Positions 26,717 through 35,942 of a DNA stretch of 64,000 bases are shown here, piece by piece; position 1 is the first letter of the stretch, and each line of letters starts with the position of its first letter. Both the position numbers and the translations under genes were made by a program. The notes below the pieces were generated by a model, which was given only the letters and a program-made list of their open reading frames with translations, was not told the DNA's origin and did not search any database. The stretch comes from Paenibacillaceae bacterium (GTDB taxonomy: Bacteria > Bacillota > Bacilli > Paenibacillales > CANHGK01): positions 1 to 64,000 of the forward strand of contig CANHGK010000015.1 in assembly GCA_947460235.1 (NCBI GenBank), written 5' to 3'.

Positions 26717-27463
26717 TTATTTTTTAACTCTCGATTCGAAACGAATGAATTCTTCTTCAGTAATTCCACATGTTTTCAAATACAGTTTCACTCCGCCGTA
26801 TTTATCCTCTAGCAACTGTAAAAACTGTTCCATATAAGCTGGGTCTGTGGTTAGCAATTGATCGTAATGGTCAACAGAAATTGCTTCTGGGCGCTCGGCG
26901 CGTAGATCGGCCATGATCGGTGAGATGAATGAACTTGTTATTTGATAGTCATCGATGATATCTTGTTTGATCACATTTGCGATTCCGAGAACTAGTGCTG
27001 CGATAATTCCAGTGCGATCTTTACCTGCTTTGCAATGAAAAATGGTTGCTCCGGTTGAATTCGAGATGATGTGCCGGATGATATTCCCGATTTCGTATTG
27101 ATTCGCTTCGGCGATGGCGCGATATAAATCGCCAAGTGTGAATGGAGCAGTCGTTTCAGGCATAGGGACGAATTTGAGGGGGATGTGCACGTATTCGATT
27201 TGATCGATGGAATGAACTGAAAATACATTTGGTTCACGATTCGTTTCATCGATTCGGCGCAAATCGATCACTTTGGTCACGCCGAGTGATTTGATTTGTT
27301 CGATCCCGGCCGCTGCTACGCGGTGTAAATTGTCGGATCGAAAACAAATGTGATCTCTAAAATGCATGCCGTCTTCCGTACGATACCCGCCAAGATCACG
27401 GAAATTGCACGTGCCTTCAATGGCTAAAGCATTTGGTTTTGTCTTAGAATGCGTGATTTCCAT
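26717..27463 (-). CDS. Tyrosine/serine protein phosphatase (Y_phosphatase3 type)
   Basis: A 248-residue phosphatase of the IphP/LipA-like family. The P-loop HCKAGKDRTG holds the catalytic Cys and Arg (CX5R), and the N-terminal signature NFRDLGGYRTEDG is complete. Such enzymes act on phosphotyrosine, phosphoserine or phosphoinositides. ATG 27463 is chosen since GGGGGT lies about ten bases upstream and the N terminus then matches the family length; longer frames add 61 unlike residues. Divergent from the methyltransferase gene with 181 bases between. Confidence 0.88.
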   Translation of the reverse strand: MEITHSKTKPNALAIEGTCNFRDLGGYRTEDGMHFRDHICFRSDNLHRVAAAGIEQIKSLGVTKVIDLRRIDETNREPNVFSVHSIDQIEYVHIPLKFVPMPETTAPFTLGDLYRAIAEANQYEIGNIIRHIISNSTGATIFHCKAGKDRTGIIAALVLGIANVIKQDIIDDYQITSSFISPIMADLRAERPEAISVDHYDQLLTTDPAYMEQFLQLLEDKYGGVKLYLKTCGITEEEFIRFESRVKK

Positions 27464-27644
27464 GGCTTTTCTGACCCCCATTGAATCGAATTTCATAACT
27501 AGATTAGATGATTTTTTGAACATAAGCAACCAGACTGAAGATTTGGTTAAGACGAAAAAACGTTTGCGTGGTGATTGGAAATTAAGTATATAATGAAAAA
27601 GTAAATGAGTGATACCAAATGATCCAAGCGCGGAGGCGATTCGC

Positions 27645-28400
27645 ATGTTTTCTATATTTTATGATGTTGAAGATTCATCGTTTATTGCAGGAAATCAACA
27701 GTCGGAAGCGTCTTGGTTAGCATTTATGAAAGATAATACGCCATTATTAGGAGCTAATGTTCTCGATATCGGTTGTGGTAACGGAACATTTTCACAGCTA
27801 ATGGCGATTGGTGGCGCGCAAATGGTTACCGGTTTGGATTATTCAATCCCATCGCTTTTAGGTGCGTTAAATCGAACTGGTCGAACGATAAATTTGCAGT
27901 TTGTGCAAGGGGATGCGCGAGATATTCAATTTTGTGAAAACACGTTTGATCTCGTGGTCATGCGTGCGATGCTACATCAGATGACGACGTTGTCAGAATG
28001 GATTGACGAAGCGTTTCGCGTCCTTAAACCGAACGGAACGATTGTGATTCAGGATCGAACACCTGAAGATGTTCTTGCAAAGGGGAATCAGAGGCATTTT
28101 AATGGATATTTATTTGAGCAGTTTCCGCAATTGGCAGAACAAGATATATTGCATCATACGAGTTCACAAGATGTACAAACAACGCTTCGCGGAAGTGGAT
28201 TTGTATGTGTACAAGAATTACCATATTGGGAGCCAGTGCGCGTATATCATGGGGTTGAGGCGGTTCGTCTAGAGTTGAAAAAACGAGCGATGGAATGTTC
28301 GGATTCTTCTTGGATCGATGAAATGTGCATGAAATTCAACAATGACACATATATTACTGAAATGATTCCGTGGACGTTTTGGACGGCTCAAGTCGGATGA
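27645..28400 (+). CDS. SAM-dependent methyltransferase
   Basis: A 251-residue class I methyltransferase. SAM-binding motif I is VLDIGCGNGTFSQLMA, followed by the acidic GLDYS loop, GDARDIQFCENTFDLV and a motif VLKPNGTIVIQDR. The arrangement is of the UbiE/Methyltransf_11 type; the substrate is unknown. ATG 27645 follows CGGAGGCG. A TATAAT at 27589-27594 could be its -10 box, with only a weak -35. Confidence 0.85.
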   Translation: MFSIFYDVEDSSFIAGNQQSEASWLAFMKDNTPLLGANVLDIGCGNGTFSQLMAIGGAQMVTGLDYSIPSLLGALNRTGRTINLQFVQGDARDIQFCENTFDLVVMRAMLHQMTTLSEWIDEAFRVLKPNGTIVIQDRTPEDVLAKGNQRHFNGYLFEQFPQLAEQDILHHTSSQDVQTTLRGSGFVCVQELPYWEPVRVYHGVEAVRLELKKRAMECSDSSWIDEMCMKFNNDTYITEMIPWTFWTAQVG

Positions 28401-28543
28401 TATTTTTGCGGAACTGCTTAACATACGGAAATACTTCGCGTACATTTTACAAAAAAAGTCGTTTGTTAAATATAGCGTTGATGATTTTCTTGATGTAACA
28501 GTTTACAATATAAAAATAGTCATTCGATTCGGGAGGAACCATT

Positions 28544-29695
28544 ATGCATCGTGAACCGTCCATATTGATTTTGACGGCCAGTTATGGAGAAGGACATGTT
28601 CAGGCCGCACGAGCACTTCATCAACAGTTTGTATCACAGGGTTATAAACATGTTGAAGTCGTTGATTTAATTAAAAATGCGTATCCGGTCATCCACTCGA
28701 TCGCTTCAAAAATTTATTTGAGAAGCCCAAATTCCGCAAGGTTGGGCTTAGATTATTATGGGTGGGGCTATGCTGCCACGAAAAATTCAGATGCCGATGC
28801 AACATGGAAGAAATATTTAGATGAAATTGGTAAGAAAGAATTGGTGCGAACGATCCGTAAGTGTCGACCGGACGTGATCATTAATACATTTCCGTTCGCT
28901 GCAGCATCGGCAATTGGGAAGCGGTTTGATATCCCAGTCTATACGGTGGTTACTGATTATGTCATGCATTCACTATGGATGCACCCAGATACGTCGCACT
29001 ACTTTGTTGCTTCTGATCAATTGAAACATGAATGTGTGACGCATGCGGTGAAACCGGATCATGTGACGGTAAGTGGAATACCTGTGCGTAAGGCATTTGA
29101 ACAACTGCAAACGGCTGTAACGGACAATCAATATGCCAAGCTTTTTTCGCAAAACAAAGATATTTTATTAATTGTTGCGGGTTCATACGGAGTGCTTGGC
29201 AAAATTAGTTCAATGGTGCGTGGGTTAATTGGTCAAGGTCAAATGGAAATTGTTGTTGTTTGTGGTCGCAATGAAAAGTTGAAGCGTAAATTAAGCGCGC
29301 AATTCGCATCTCAACCTACGGTTCACATCTTTGGATTCGTTGAAAATATCCATGAATTAATGAGTATCGCCTCTTGTATTGTTACAAAAGCTGGTGGAAT
29401 TACATTGACGGAATCATTGCTCACGAAACTGCCAATTTTAATATTCAAACCATTTGCCGGACAAGAAAGCGGAAATGCTCATTTTTTCCAAGCGAATGGT
29501 GCAGCATTAATTGCGCATAGTCCAAAAGAATTACAACACCAAATTATTAATTTGTTATCGGATCGAGACCGCCTATTGTATATGAAACAGGCAATGGGCA
29601 AAATGAATCATGGCAGCGCTGCTCAAACGATCGTAGATCGCATCGCTGGGTTTGGATTTACCCGTTGGAATAAAATCCAATCATCCGGTTCATAA
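28544..29695 (+). CDS. ugtP: Diacylglycerol glucosyltransferase UgtP-like (GT28)
   Basis: A 383-residue membrane-associated GT28 enzyme similar to MGDG synthases and UgtP, which transfers glucose from UDP-glucose to diacylglycerol, giving glycolipid and the anchor for lipoteichoic acid. Domains: N-terminal MGDG_synth part (LTASYGEGHVQAARAL) and C-terminal donor-binding part with VTKAGGITLTESL and FAGQESGNAHFF. Several paralogues with other roles exist in some Bacilli, so the symbol is the closest known name rather than proof of the reaction. GGGAGGAA precedes the ATG. Confidence 0.8.
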   Translation: MHREPSILILTASYGEGHVQAARALHQQFVSQGYKHVEVVDLIKNAYPVIHSIASKIYLRSPNSARLGLDYYGWGYAATKNSDADATWKKYLDEIGKKELVRTIRKCRPDVIINTFPFAAASAIGKRFDIPVYTVVTDYVMHSLWMHPDTSHYFVASDQLKHECVTHAVKPDHVTVSGIPVRKAFEQLQTAVTDNQYAKLFSQNKDILLIVAGSYGVLGKISSMVRGLIGQGQMEIVVVCGRNEKLKRKLSAQFASQPTVHIFGFVENIHELMSIASCIVTKAGGITLTESLLTKLPILIFKPFAGQESGNAHFFQANGAALIAHSPKELQHQIINLLSDRDRLLYMKQAMGKMNHGSAAQTIVDRIAGFGFTRWNKIQSSGS

Positions 29696-29741
29696 TTCAC
29701 AATTTAAAAAGAGGATTACCCTTTTTTCTTATCGAATATAT

Positions 29742-29774
29742 AAGGCATAGATGAATTCTGTCTGTGCCTTTTTG
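29742..29774 (+). terminator. Intrinsic terminator after ugtP
   Basis: AAGGCATAGA pairs with TCTGTGCCTT with one mismatch, followed by TTTTGTTTT. Confidence 0.7.
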
Positions 29775-29815
29775 TTTTAACATTATTGAATGGATTTTTG
29801 AAAGGGGCGGTTGAC

Positions 29816-30040
29816 GTGAAAATCATGTTTAAAGCTATTTATTCGTTTGAAAGTCAAGGCGGAGGCGCGAATGAAATCTATTTGAATGCTCAAAACAAAG
29901 ATGGCGCAGAGCTAGAAGCAGAAACAAAATTAAATGAAATGGCCAAAAAAAGTGCGACAAGGCTTATTTATCACGTTGAAAGTGAGCGCTTACATTGGCG
30001 CGGTCGTGAGCATATGACGCGTAATTATTCATGCCAGTAA
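29816..30040 (+). CDS. Small hypothetical protein
   Basis: A 74-residue soluble protein with a beta strand start (KIMFKAIYSFES), a Gly patch (QGGGANEIYLNAQ) and a basic end. GTG 29816 follows AAAGGGGCGG; an ATG nine bases downstream is also possible. I do not recognise it. It is bracketed by two terminators, so it is a single transcription unit. Confidence 0.6.
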   Translation: MKIMFKAIYSFESQGGGANEIYLNAQNKDGAELEAETKLNEMAKKSATRLIYHVESERLHWRGREHMTRNYSCQ

Positions 30041-30054
30041 AATAGATTACTACG

Positions 30055-30115
30055 AAAAAGGCGGTTCTTACGACTCGTGCGGTATGTTGCGAGTAAGAGG
30101 AAGTGCCTTTTTTGT
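30055..30115 (+). terminator. Intrinsic terminator
   Basis: AAAAAGGC and CTTACGACTCG pair with CGAGTAAG and GCCTTTTTT, with a bulge on each side. Confidence 0.75.
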
Positions 30116-30144
30116 TTCAATTTAAATCGAGTAGGTGAGTGTTT

Positions 30145-30531
30145 TTGGAAAAACATGTCGTGCTCTATGACGGTGAATGTGGGATGTGTAATTTTGTCGT
30201 ACAGTGGTTAATGAAAGAAGATCGCGACAGTCAAATGATGTTTGCACCGCAGCAAGGTGAATGGGTATCCAAGCACTTTCCGGAAGCGTCAACGTGGAAT
30301 GCAGTTGGATTTGTGAAGGACGGGTCATTATATTATGGTTTTGGTGCCGTTCGAGCGATGTTAGGCGTGCTTGGTCGATCTTGGGGGTTACTTAGCATGT
30401 TCATGTGGGTCGTGCCTAAACCACTTGGTGATTGGGGATATGGAGTTGTCGCTAAAAACCGAAAACGATTTTTCAAAAATCCATCTTGTATGCTATTGAG
30501 TTTGGAACAACGCCAGCGATTTTTATATTGA
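30145..30531 (+). CDS. DCC-family thiol-disulfide oxidoreductase (DUF393)
   Basis: A 128-residue protein of the DCC family, named for the N-terminal Asp-x-x-Cys-x-x-Cys motif, here LYDGECGMCNFVVQWLM. The members are thioredoxin-like and proposed to act in redox reactions; B. subtilis YuxK is one. The rest matches the usual length, with FAPQQGEW and a helical C-terminal half. TTG 30145 is preferred with AGGTGAG five bases upstream; GTG 30139 would overlap that site. Confidence 0.85.
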   Translation: MEKHVVLYDGECGMCNFVVQWLMKEDRDSQMMFAPQQGEWVSKHFPEASTWNAVGFVKDGSLYYGFGAVRAMLGVLGRSWGLLSMFMWVVPKPLGDWGYGVVAKNRKRFFKNPSCMLLSLEQRQRFLY

Positions 30532-30541
30532 GCGATGGAGT

Positions 30542-30575
30542 AAAAAGACTGTCCCTCATGAGGAACAGTCTTTTT
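30542..30575. terminator. Bidirectional terminator
   Basis: AAAAAGACTGT pairs with ACAGTCTTTTT with an inner CCTC/GAGG pairing. It lies between convergent genes. Confidence 0.85.
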
Positions 30576-30576
30576 G

Positions 30577-32406
30577 TCATACGTTAGGTTTTATGTTTTT
30601 TAGCCACTGCAATTGTATACTCATTCTGGCAAGGAGATGTGTTTTTTCAAATGGTTTGACGATATAATCGTTTGCTCCGGTTTGAAAGCCTTTATAAATG
30701 TCTTCAGAAAATCCTTTTGCCGATAAGAGGATGATCGGTAACGTAGTAAGTGGGAACTGCTCACGAATGATTGAAAGTGTTTCAATACCTGAAATCCCCG
30801 GCATCATCACATCCATTAAAATCATATCTGGTTTATTGCCATCATTCAAAAATTGAAGTGCCTCATTGCCGTTTTGGGCTGTGGAAACATGGTATCCGTT
30901 CGGAACTAAAATATTAATTAAAACTTGTAAATTGAGTGGATCGTCATCAATAATTAACACATGAGCAGCTTGATCATCGGAAGTACTCGTCACATATTTC
31001 GGTATGTCGTTGGTTTCGTCTATATTCATATGAATAGATGTATTCTTAGAATTGTCAACCAGTTGTTCCGATGTGATTGGTTGAATTTTATTCAGCGGAA
31101 TCGTAAAAATGAACCGAGACCCTTTCCCGATTTCTGATTCTACATGTATGGTGCCACCGTGTAATTCTACGAGTTTTTTCGTAATGGCTAAACCAAGACC
31201 TGTACCACCAACTTGTCGGTTTGTTGCACCGTCTAATTGTTCAAATGAGTTGAATACATCATGTAATTTTTCGTTCGGAATGCCAATGCCACTATCCTCA
31301 ATCTGAAATTCGAACATGTCATTGACGGTTCGACCAAAAATAGTAATTGTACCTTCTTTGGAGAATTTAATTGCATTGGAGAGCAAATTTTGAAAGATTT
31401 GTTCTAAACGTGTAGCATCAGCATACACAAGTGGCCACATTTCGTTTTCATTTGGAGGTAAATTAAAGCCATTAATGATATTCAATTTCTTTTTGCCAAT
31501 GATCGGCCTAACGATATCCAAAACAGGTTGTAATACTTCGTTAATTTGTACAAATTGTTGTGCAATTTGCAGATCATGATGTTTCATTTTGGAGAAGTCA
31601 AGAATATCGTTGATCAAACGATTTAAGCGTTTACCACATGCAATAATAATATCCAAATTTTCTATGGTTGGTTTCGATAACTTACCAGTTGAACCTTCAA
31701 TCAATGCTTCGGACAGACCGATCATTCCGTTTAACGGAGTACGTAATTCGTGTGATGTATTCGCGAGAATTTGATCTTTTAACTTATTCAATTCCGTGAG
31801 TTGTTCATTTTTGCTGGCGAGTTCATTTGCATGCAATGAAAGTTGTTCATTTAGTTGAATCGTTTGCAATTGAGATTTGCGCAAATCGTTTACATAGTAG
31901 GATGAAATTCGTTGCGAACTGTACAAAAGTAAAAAGGTTAAGGTGTAATACAAAATGTAAAAAAAGAAATCCATTGGCGGAGATGTGAGTGTAATTCCCA
32001 TTCTCGGTAGATAGAAAAAATGCCCGAGTACACCTAACGCGTAACTAGATAGTAGTAATTTTCGATGGCTATAAATCGCGCTACCAGCGAGAAGGACATA
32101 AAGTCCTAGTAATGCAATGATTTTGATTCCACCAACAAGCACCATTAATACACATAGCGTTAAATTCGCGATAATCACATATGGAATCAACGTTGCATAT
32201 TTTTGTTTTCTATGAAAATAAAAACAAAGAATAGTAATCGCGAATGAAATTAAGAGTCCACTAATTGCAAAGTAGGTTGTTTTTCTGCCCGTAATGAGTT
32301 CAATAATGCCTGCTGGTAGCGCAAGGGAAAATAAAATAAAACATGATCGGAGCGCCAAAAGATTTTTCCTTCGTAAATCTTCATCAAGTATTTGTTGTAA
32401 ATTCAA
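30577..32406 (-). CDS. Hybrid sensor histidine kinase
   Basis: A 609-residue membrane kinase. The N-terminal 170 residues have about six membrane helices and no large outer domain. A coiled coil follows (about 175-215), HisKA with the phospho-acceptor His in [15 protein letters not shown], the ATPase domain ([27 protein letters not shown]) and a C-terminal receiver (about 490-605) with IIDDDPLN, the phospho-acceptor Asp in [10 protein letters not shown], and the Lys in IVKPFE. TTG 32406 follows AAGGAG. No output domain, so the signal must pass to an Hpt protein or another regulator. The Hpt-bearing receptors at 18406 and 51304 are possible partners, but only by inference. Confidence 0.9.
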   Translation of the reverse strand: MNLQQILDEDLRRKNLLALRSCFILFSLALPAGIIELITGRKTTYFAISGLLISFAITILCFYFHRKQKYATLIPYVIIANLTLCVLMVLVGGIKIIALLGLYVLLAGSAIYSHRKLLLSSYALGVLGHFFYLPRMGITLTSPPMDFFFYILYYTLTFLLLYSSQRISSYYVNDLRKSQLQTIQLNEQLSLHANELASKNEQLTELNKLKDQILANTSHELRTPLNGMIGLSEALIEGSTGKLSKPTIENLDIIIACGKRLNRLINDILDFSKMKHHDLQIAQQFVQINEVLQPVLDIVRPIIGKKKLNIINGFNLPPNENEMWPLVYADATRLEQIFQNLLSNAIKFSKEGTITIFGRTVNDMFEFQIEDSGIGIPNEKLHDVFNSFEQLDGATNRQVGGTGLGLAITKKLVELHGGTIHVESEIGKGSRFIFTIPLNKIQPITSEQLVDNSKNTSIHMNIDETNDIPKYVTSTSDDQAAHVLIIDDDPLNLQVLINILVPNGYHVSTAQNGNEALQFLNDGNKPDMILMDVMMPGISGIETLSIIREQFPLTTLPIILLSAKGFSEDIYKGFQTGANDYIVKPFEKTHLLARMSIQLQWLKNIKPNV

Positions 32407-32583
32407 AGGAATTCTCCTTTTTTTATTGGAATTAATATGTAATTTTTATTAGTTTACTTGAATTACAACAAATTTGCACCAAAATAATCATCTAAAATAG
32501 TAACCAATGTATTGATTGTAGTGGTAAAATAGTTGCAGGATATATGGTGATCCGAACATTTTTTAGAATTAAGGGGCATAGCG

Positions 32584-34386
32584 ATGATTACGAAGTCAGC
32601 ACTGGATCATAATGGGAAACTAATTGATTGTTACGGATATGATGAGAATACACTACAAATTCGTTTGCGTTTAGCAAAAAACGAAGCGAAGTCAGTTCAT
32701 TTACGTATCGGCGATCCTTATCACTGGGAACGCGGCGGCGGCGGCGGTAATTTGAATGCGGAAGGTGCATGGGGGTGGGTTGGCGGAACAACAATTCCAA
32801 TGCAAAAAGAAGTAGAAACTGCAGAACATGAATATTGGATTGCAAACTTTATGAATGAATCCAAGCGGTTTCGTTATGCCTTCGTAATCGAAGGAATTAA
32901 TGAACGGATTATTTTTGGTGAGAAACGCATCGTTACCTTAACGGAAGATAATGAAGAAGCATCATTGCAGGATATGGGAAATTTCTTTTGTATGCCATAT
33001 TTGAACAAGATTGACTTGGCAAAAGCACCGACCTGGGTGAAGTCGACGATTTGGTATCAAATTTTCCCAGACCGGTTCGCAAATGGTAACCCTGCGATTT
33101 CTCCGGAAAATGTAATGCCATGGGGTAGTAAGCCGGAGTATGCTAATTTTATGGGCGGAGACCTTGAGGGTGTCATCAGTAAGTTGGATTATTTACAAGA
33201 CCTTGGGATTAACGGATTGTATTTTTGTCCGATTTTTAAAGCGCCGAGTAATCATAAATACGATACGATTGACTATATGGAAATTGATCCGCATTTTGGA
33301 GATAAAACAACATTTAAGCGACTTGTTGAAGAAGCACATGCTCGCGGAATTCGAGTGATGTTAGATGCGGTAATCAACCATGCAGGTAGCAAGTCACCGT
33401 TTTTCCAAGATGTCATTGATCATCAAGAGCAATCACAATACAAAGAATGGTTCCATATTAAAGAGTTTCCGGTATCTTTGGAAAAGAAAAATTTTGAGAC
33501 GTTCGCGTTTTCAGCGGGGATGCCGAAATTTAATACAGAGAACGAGGCATGCCGTGAATATTTACTGAACATGCTCACGTATTGGATTCAAGAGTTCGAT
33601 ATTGACGGCTGGCGTTTGGATGTTGCCAATGAAGTGGATCATTCATTTTGGCGTGAATTCCGAAAACGTGCCAAAGCGATAAAGTCCGATGTGTATATCC
33701 TCGGTGAAATTTGGCATGATGCGAAACCGTGGTTGCGTGGGGATCAATTTGATGCGGTAATGGATTATCCGATTCATGACGCGATTTGCGATTTTGCTTG
33801 CCGCAATCGATTCGATGCTGAACATTTCAAATATGCGATTAACGAGGCACTCATACGGTATCCGCGTAATATTAATGAAGTAACGTTCGCTTTGCTGGAT
33901 AGTCATGATACGGAGCGAATCGTTTATCGTGCCAAAGGAAATTTAGACTTAACGCGACTTTGTTATATTTTATTGTTCAGTTATACGGGTTCATTATCAC
34001 TCTATTACGGGGCTGAAATTGGTCTTGACGGCGGGGCAGATCCGGATTGCCGTCGTGCCATGCCTTGGGACGAAGTGGACAAACCCTCAAAATTCAATCA
34101 ATTTATGCGAAAATTGATCCAACTTCGTAAATCTGTACATGCACTTCGTTCAGCAGAATTCGAATGGATCAAGGCGGATCAATCGCCAGTTGTGATTTAT
34201 CGCAAGAAATCGGTTGAGGGAAATGTGCTCATCATGATGAACACCAGTGCAATTGAACAAACGACGATCAATAAATGTAATGGCAAAAAACTTTCCGATT
34301 TGTTTACAGGTAAAGCTGTTCGACTCAAAGGTGATAAAATAACATTAAAACCATATGAGTATTTTGTATTGCAAGAAGGTAATTAA
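32584..34386 (+). CDS. Neopullulanase / cyclomaltodextrinase-like alpha-glycosidase (GH13_20)
   Basis: A 600-residue intracellular GH13 enzyme. An N-terminal beta-sandwich domain (about 1-130) of the type found in cyclodextrinases and neopullulanases precedes the barrel. The four conserved regions are complete: DAVINH, WRLDVANE (nucleophile Asp346), LGEIWHD (acid/base Glu375) and LLDSHDTER. The family hydrolyses cyclodextrins, pullulan and maltodextrins. A short run of five Gly at residues 51-55 inside the N domain is unusual. AAGGGGC precedes ATG 32584. It fits with the debranching and branching enzymes nearby in intracellular alpha-glucan turnover. Confidence 0.92.
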   Translation: MITKSALDHNGKLIDCYGYDENTLQIRLRLAKNEAKSVHLRIGDPYHWERGGGGGNLNAEGAWGWVGGTTIPMQKEVETAEHEYWIANFMNESKRFRYAFVIEGINERIIFGEKRIVTLTEDNEEASLQDMGNFFCMPYLNKIDLAKAPTWVKSTIWYQIFPDRFANGNPAISPENVMPWGSKPEYANFMGGDLEGVISKLDYLQDLGINGLYFCPIFKAPSNHKYDTIDYMEIDPHFGDKTTFKRLVEEAHARGIRVMLDAVINHAGSKSPFFQDVIDHQEQSQYKEWFHIKEFPVSLEKKNFETFAFSAGMPKFNTENEACREYLLNMLTYWIQEFDIDGWRLDVANEVDHSFWREFRKRAKAIKSDVYILGEIWHDAKPWLRGDQFDAVMDYPIHDAICDFACRNRFDAEHFKYAINEALIRYPRNINEVTFALLDSHDTERIVYRAKGNLDLTRLCYILLFSYTGSLSLYYGAEIGLDGGADPDCRRAMPWDEVDKPSKFNQFMRKLIQLRKSVHALRSAEFEWIKADQSPVVIYRKKSVEGNVLIMMNTSAIEQTTINKCNGKKLSDLFTGKAVRLKGDKITLKPYEYFVLQEGN

Positions 34387-34408
34387 ATAGATCGTAGTCT
34401 GTACATGC

Positions 34409-34470
34409 AAAAGCCCTGCAGGTTGAAAACGTTGAATGATTTCAACGTTCAATCGTGCAGGGCTTTTTTT
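34409..34470 (+). terminator. Long intrinsic terminator
   Basis: AAAGCCCTGCA pairs with TGCAGGGCTTT, and AACGTTGAA with TTCAACGTT inside, followed by a T run. Confidence 0.9.
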
Positions 34471-34498
34471 CTTGATTTGATGTTGAGAGTAATTACAT

Positions 34499-34819
34499 CT
34501 ACTCAAAAAAACCGGAGATTTCTTTAAATTGAACAAGTAATTCTTCAGTCAATTCCGCATGTTCGCCGTCTTCATTCAATTTCATTACGATGACCGGACC
34601 TTCCGCATCAATTTTGGTGATGTGTTTGTTTTGGTGCATATTTCGAATATATCGTTCTTCGTTCAGGACGAGTACGATGTTATCGCTGCCTTCCACAGGT
34701 ACGAATTCATAGAATCCGCCGAGCATTTGATTGATTTGAAAATCGCGAGTGGCATGGTCTTGTGAAAAACTTTTCAATTCAGACTTGCCTTTAAGAGGGA
34801 TAAAAAAAGCGCGTGACAT
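34499..34819 (-). CDS. DUF3846-like protein
   Basis: A 106-residue soluble protein. The pattern MLGGFYEFVPVEGSDNIVLV, then LNEERYIRNMHQNKH and GPVIVMK resembles the DUF3846 domain (a GG-x-x-E-x-VP strand, an NEE turn, an N and a final GP-VIV strand). No function is known. AAAGGAGA precedes the ATG. Separate transcript between the neopullulanase terminator and the Ena-like gene. Confidence 0.6.
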   Translation of the reverse strand: MSRAFFIPLKGKSELKSFSQDHATRDFQINQMLGGFYEFVPVEGSDNIVLVLNEERYIRNMHQNKHITKIDAEGPVIVMKLNEDGEHAELTEELLVQFKEISGFFE

Positions 34820-34874
34820 AATGGATGTCTCCTTTGGTAGATGAAGATTGTTGCTTTAGTCTATCACAAATGAC

Positions 34875-34917
34875 AAAAAAAATCCCCGCCCGCCAAACGA
34901 TGTTTGGAGAGTAGGGA
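34875..34917 (-). terminator. Intrinsic terminator of the second Ena-like gene
   Basis: On the minus strand CCCTACTCTCCAAAC pairs with GTTTGGCGGGCGGGG (CCAAAC/GTTTGG and CCC/GGG parts), followed by ATTTTTTTT. Confidence 0.65.
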
Positions 34918-34937
34918 ATTTGGAATTGATGTATCGC

Positions 34938-35348
34938 TTAAGAAACAGGGTAACGAATGGTTAAGCAAAGTTCGCCTACAATGTTTGGGGTAGCGCTGCC
35001 AGAAATCGTTGTATAGGAAAGTTGAATCGTATCGAACCCGGATTTCGTAAAGGCAAGAGCAGTACCTGGGATAATCGTATCCGTTTCCACGAGTACGCTA
35101 CCTAACAAGTAATTGACTCTCAATGTGCTGCCAACTGGTGCGGAACTAATGGAAAGGGTACCTGTAACGTACAATTTTGCTGGATTAATATCAATAACAT
35201 ACAAATCTTGAGTAGTAGTCGTTGGTGCGACCGGCGTAATATTTATTTGTGTACACACTTGGTCTTGAACATACGTTGACTGTGCACAACATGCAAAATT
35301 ACTAGCGGCCACCATCGGACTGTGAACATTTGAAGCGGAACAACTCAT
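34938..35348 (-). CDS. Ena-like endospore appendage subunit (DUF3992-type), paralogue
   Basis: A 136-residue paralogue of the protein at 363-776. Shared parts: MSC start, ASNFACCAQSTYVQDQVC, TGTLSISSAPVGS, ETDTIIPG, SGFDTIQLS and the C-terminal ELCLTIRYPVS. In S-type endospore appendages the N-terminal cysteines form disulfides with subunits further along the fibre; the CC pair and downstream C are present here. Start 35348 (MSCSASN) follows AGGAGGAGATT; a longer frame from 35438 would read through the promoter. It is divergent from another Ena-like gene at 35491, so a small appendage locus is likely. Family call from motif memory. Confidence 0.68.
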   Translation of the reverse strand: MSCSASNVHSPMVAASNFACCAQSTYVQDQVCTQINITPVAPTTTTQDLYVIDINPAKLYVTGTLSISSAPVGSTLRVNYLLGSVLVETDTIIPGTALAFTKSGFDTIQLSYTTISGSATPNIVGELCLTIRYPVS

Positions 35349-35380
35349 TTTTAATCTCCTCCTGTAATTTGAATTCCCTG

Positions 35381-35409
35381 TATCGTACGCAACAGCATGT
35401 AAGTTTGTA
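35381..35409 (-). promoter_or_regulatory. Sigma-K-like promoter (leftward)
   Basis: Minus-strand CGTACGATA (35381-35389) differs in one base from CATANNNTA and has ACA exactly 16 bases upstream. The sequence from there to the RBS is similar to the leader of the paralogue at 776. Confidence 0.4.
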
Positions 35410-35424
35410 TGGGGGATTTCAATA

Positions 35425-35453
35425 AACCAAATGAACAATCGTTACATACATTA
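35425..35453 (+). promoter_or_regulatory. Sigma-K-like promoter (rightward)
   Basis: CATACATTA (35445-35453) fits CATANNNTA fully; AACC (35425-35428) lies 16 bases upstream, as for a sigma-K -35 (mACm). It points to the Ena-like gene at 35491. Confidence 0.45.
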
Positions 35454-35490
35454 AAAGGGGGAATTAAAATCAGAAAGTGAGGTATGTTTA

Positions 35491-35895
35491 ATGAGCAAAC
35501 CTGTTCAATCGAATAAGTTACATTCTGTCGTAAATGTAAAAACGAATTGTGGTTGTGCACCCGTTCGAGCAAAAAAACGATGTGTTCAAAAAAAAAGATG
35601 TGCGTTTGTAGAATGTGTACAAGGTGAAATTTTTCAGACGAGTGAATCAGGTCCCTGTGTGTATTTTCGCTCCGTCGATGTGCGTCCGTTTGCCGTTGTA
35701 AAAATTAAAAACGAAGGTTCCTGTGAAATGATTGTGATCATCCATTCTAAACATAAGGAAATTTCGGAAACGGTACTTCAAGGTCAAGATGTTTCGTTTC
35801 TCGTTCCAGAAATTGCAAAGTTGATGATTGTTTGTGATTGCAATTGCGAAAAAGTATGTCGTGGTAAATATGAAATTAAATTATCTTCACACTAA
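35491..35895 (+). CDS. Cys-rich Ena-like protein
   Basis: A 134-residue soluble protein with ten cysteines. The first 45 residues are Cys/Lys-rich (NCGCAP, KKRCVQKKRCAF, ECVQGE). The C-terminal 85 residues resemble a DUF3992-like sandwich: VVKIKNEGSCEMIVIIHS, ETVLQGQDVSFLV, IAKLMIVCDCNCEKVC and GKYEIKLS, the usual order of strands in Ena proteins. It could be a minor appendage, tip or anchoring subunit, cross-linked through its basic Cys-rich arm. RBS GAGGT precedes ATG 35491. It is transcribed away from the Ena-like gene at 35348 across a 142-base region. Confidence 0.55.
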   Translation: MSKPVQSNKLHSVVNVKTNCGCAPVRAKKRCVQKKRCAFVECVQGEIFQTSESGPCVYFRSVDVRPFAVVKIKNEGSCEMIVIIHSKHKEISETVLQGQDVSFLVPEIAKLMIVCDCNCEKVCRGKYEIKLSSH

Positions 35896-35904
35896 TATCG
35901 GAAA

Positions 35905-35934
35905 CAAAAAAACCCGCTAATTCAGCGGGTTTTT
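35905..35934. terminator. Bidirectional terminator
   Basis: AACCCGCT pairs with AGCGGGTT, loop AATTC, with A run before and T run after. It separates convergent genes. Confidence 0.85.
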
Positions 35935-35942
35935 CGTTGTCA

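Noticed and set aside
35349-35438. N-terminal extension of the Ena-like protein
   Set aside because: It would read through the putative promoter and RBS, and the paralogue begins with MSC at the equivalent place.
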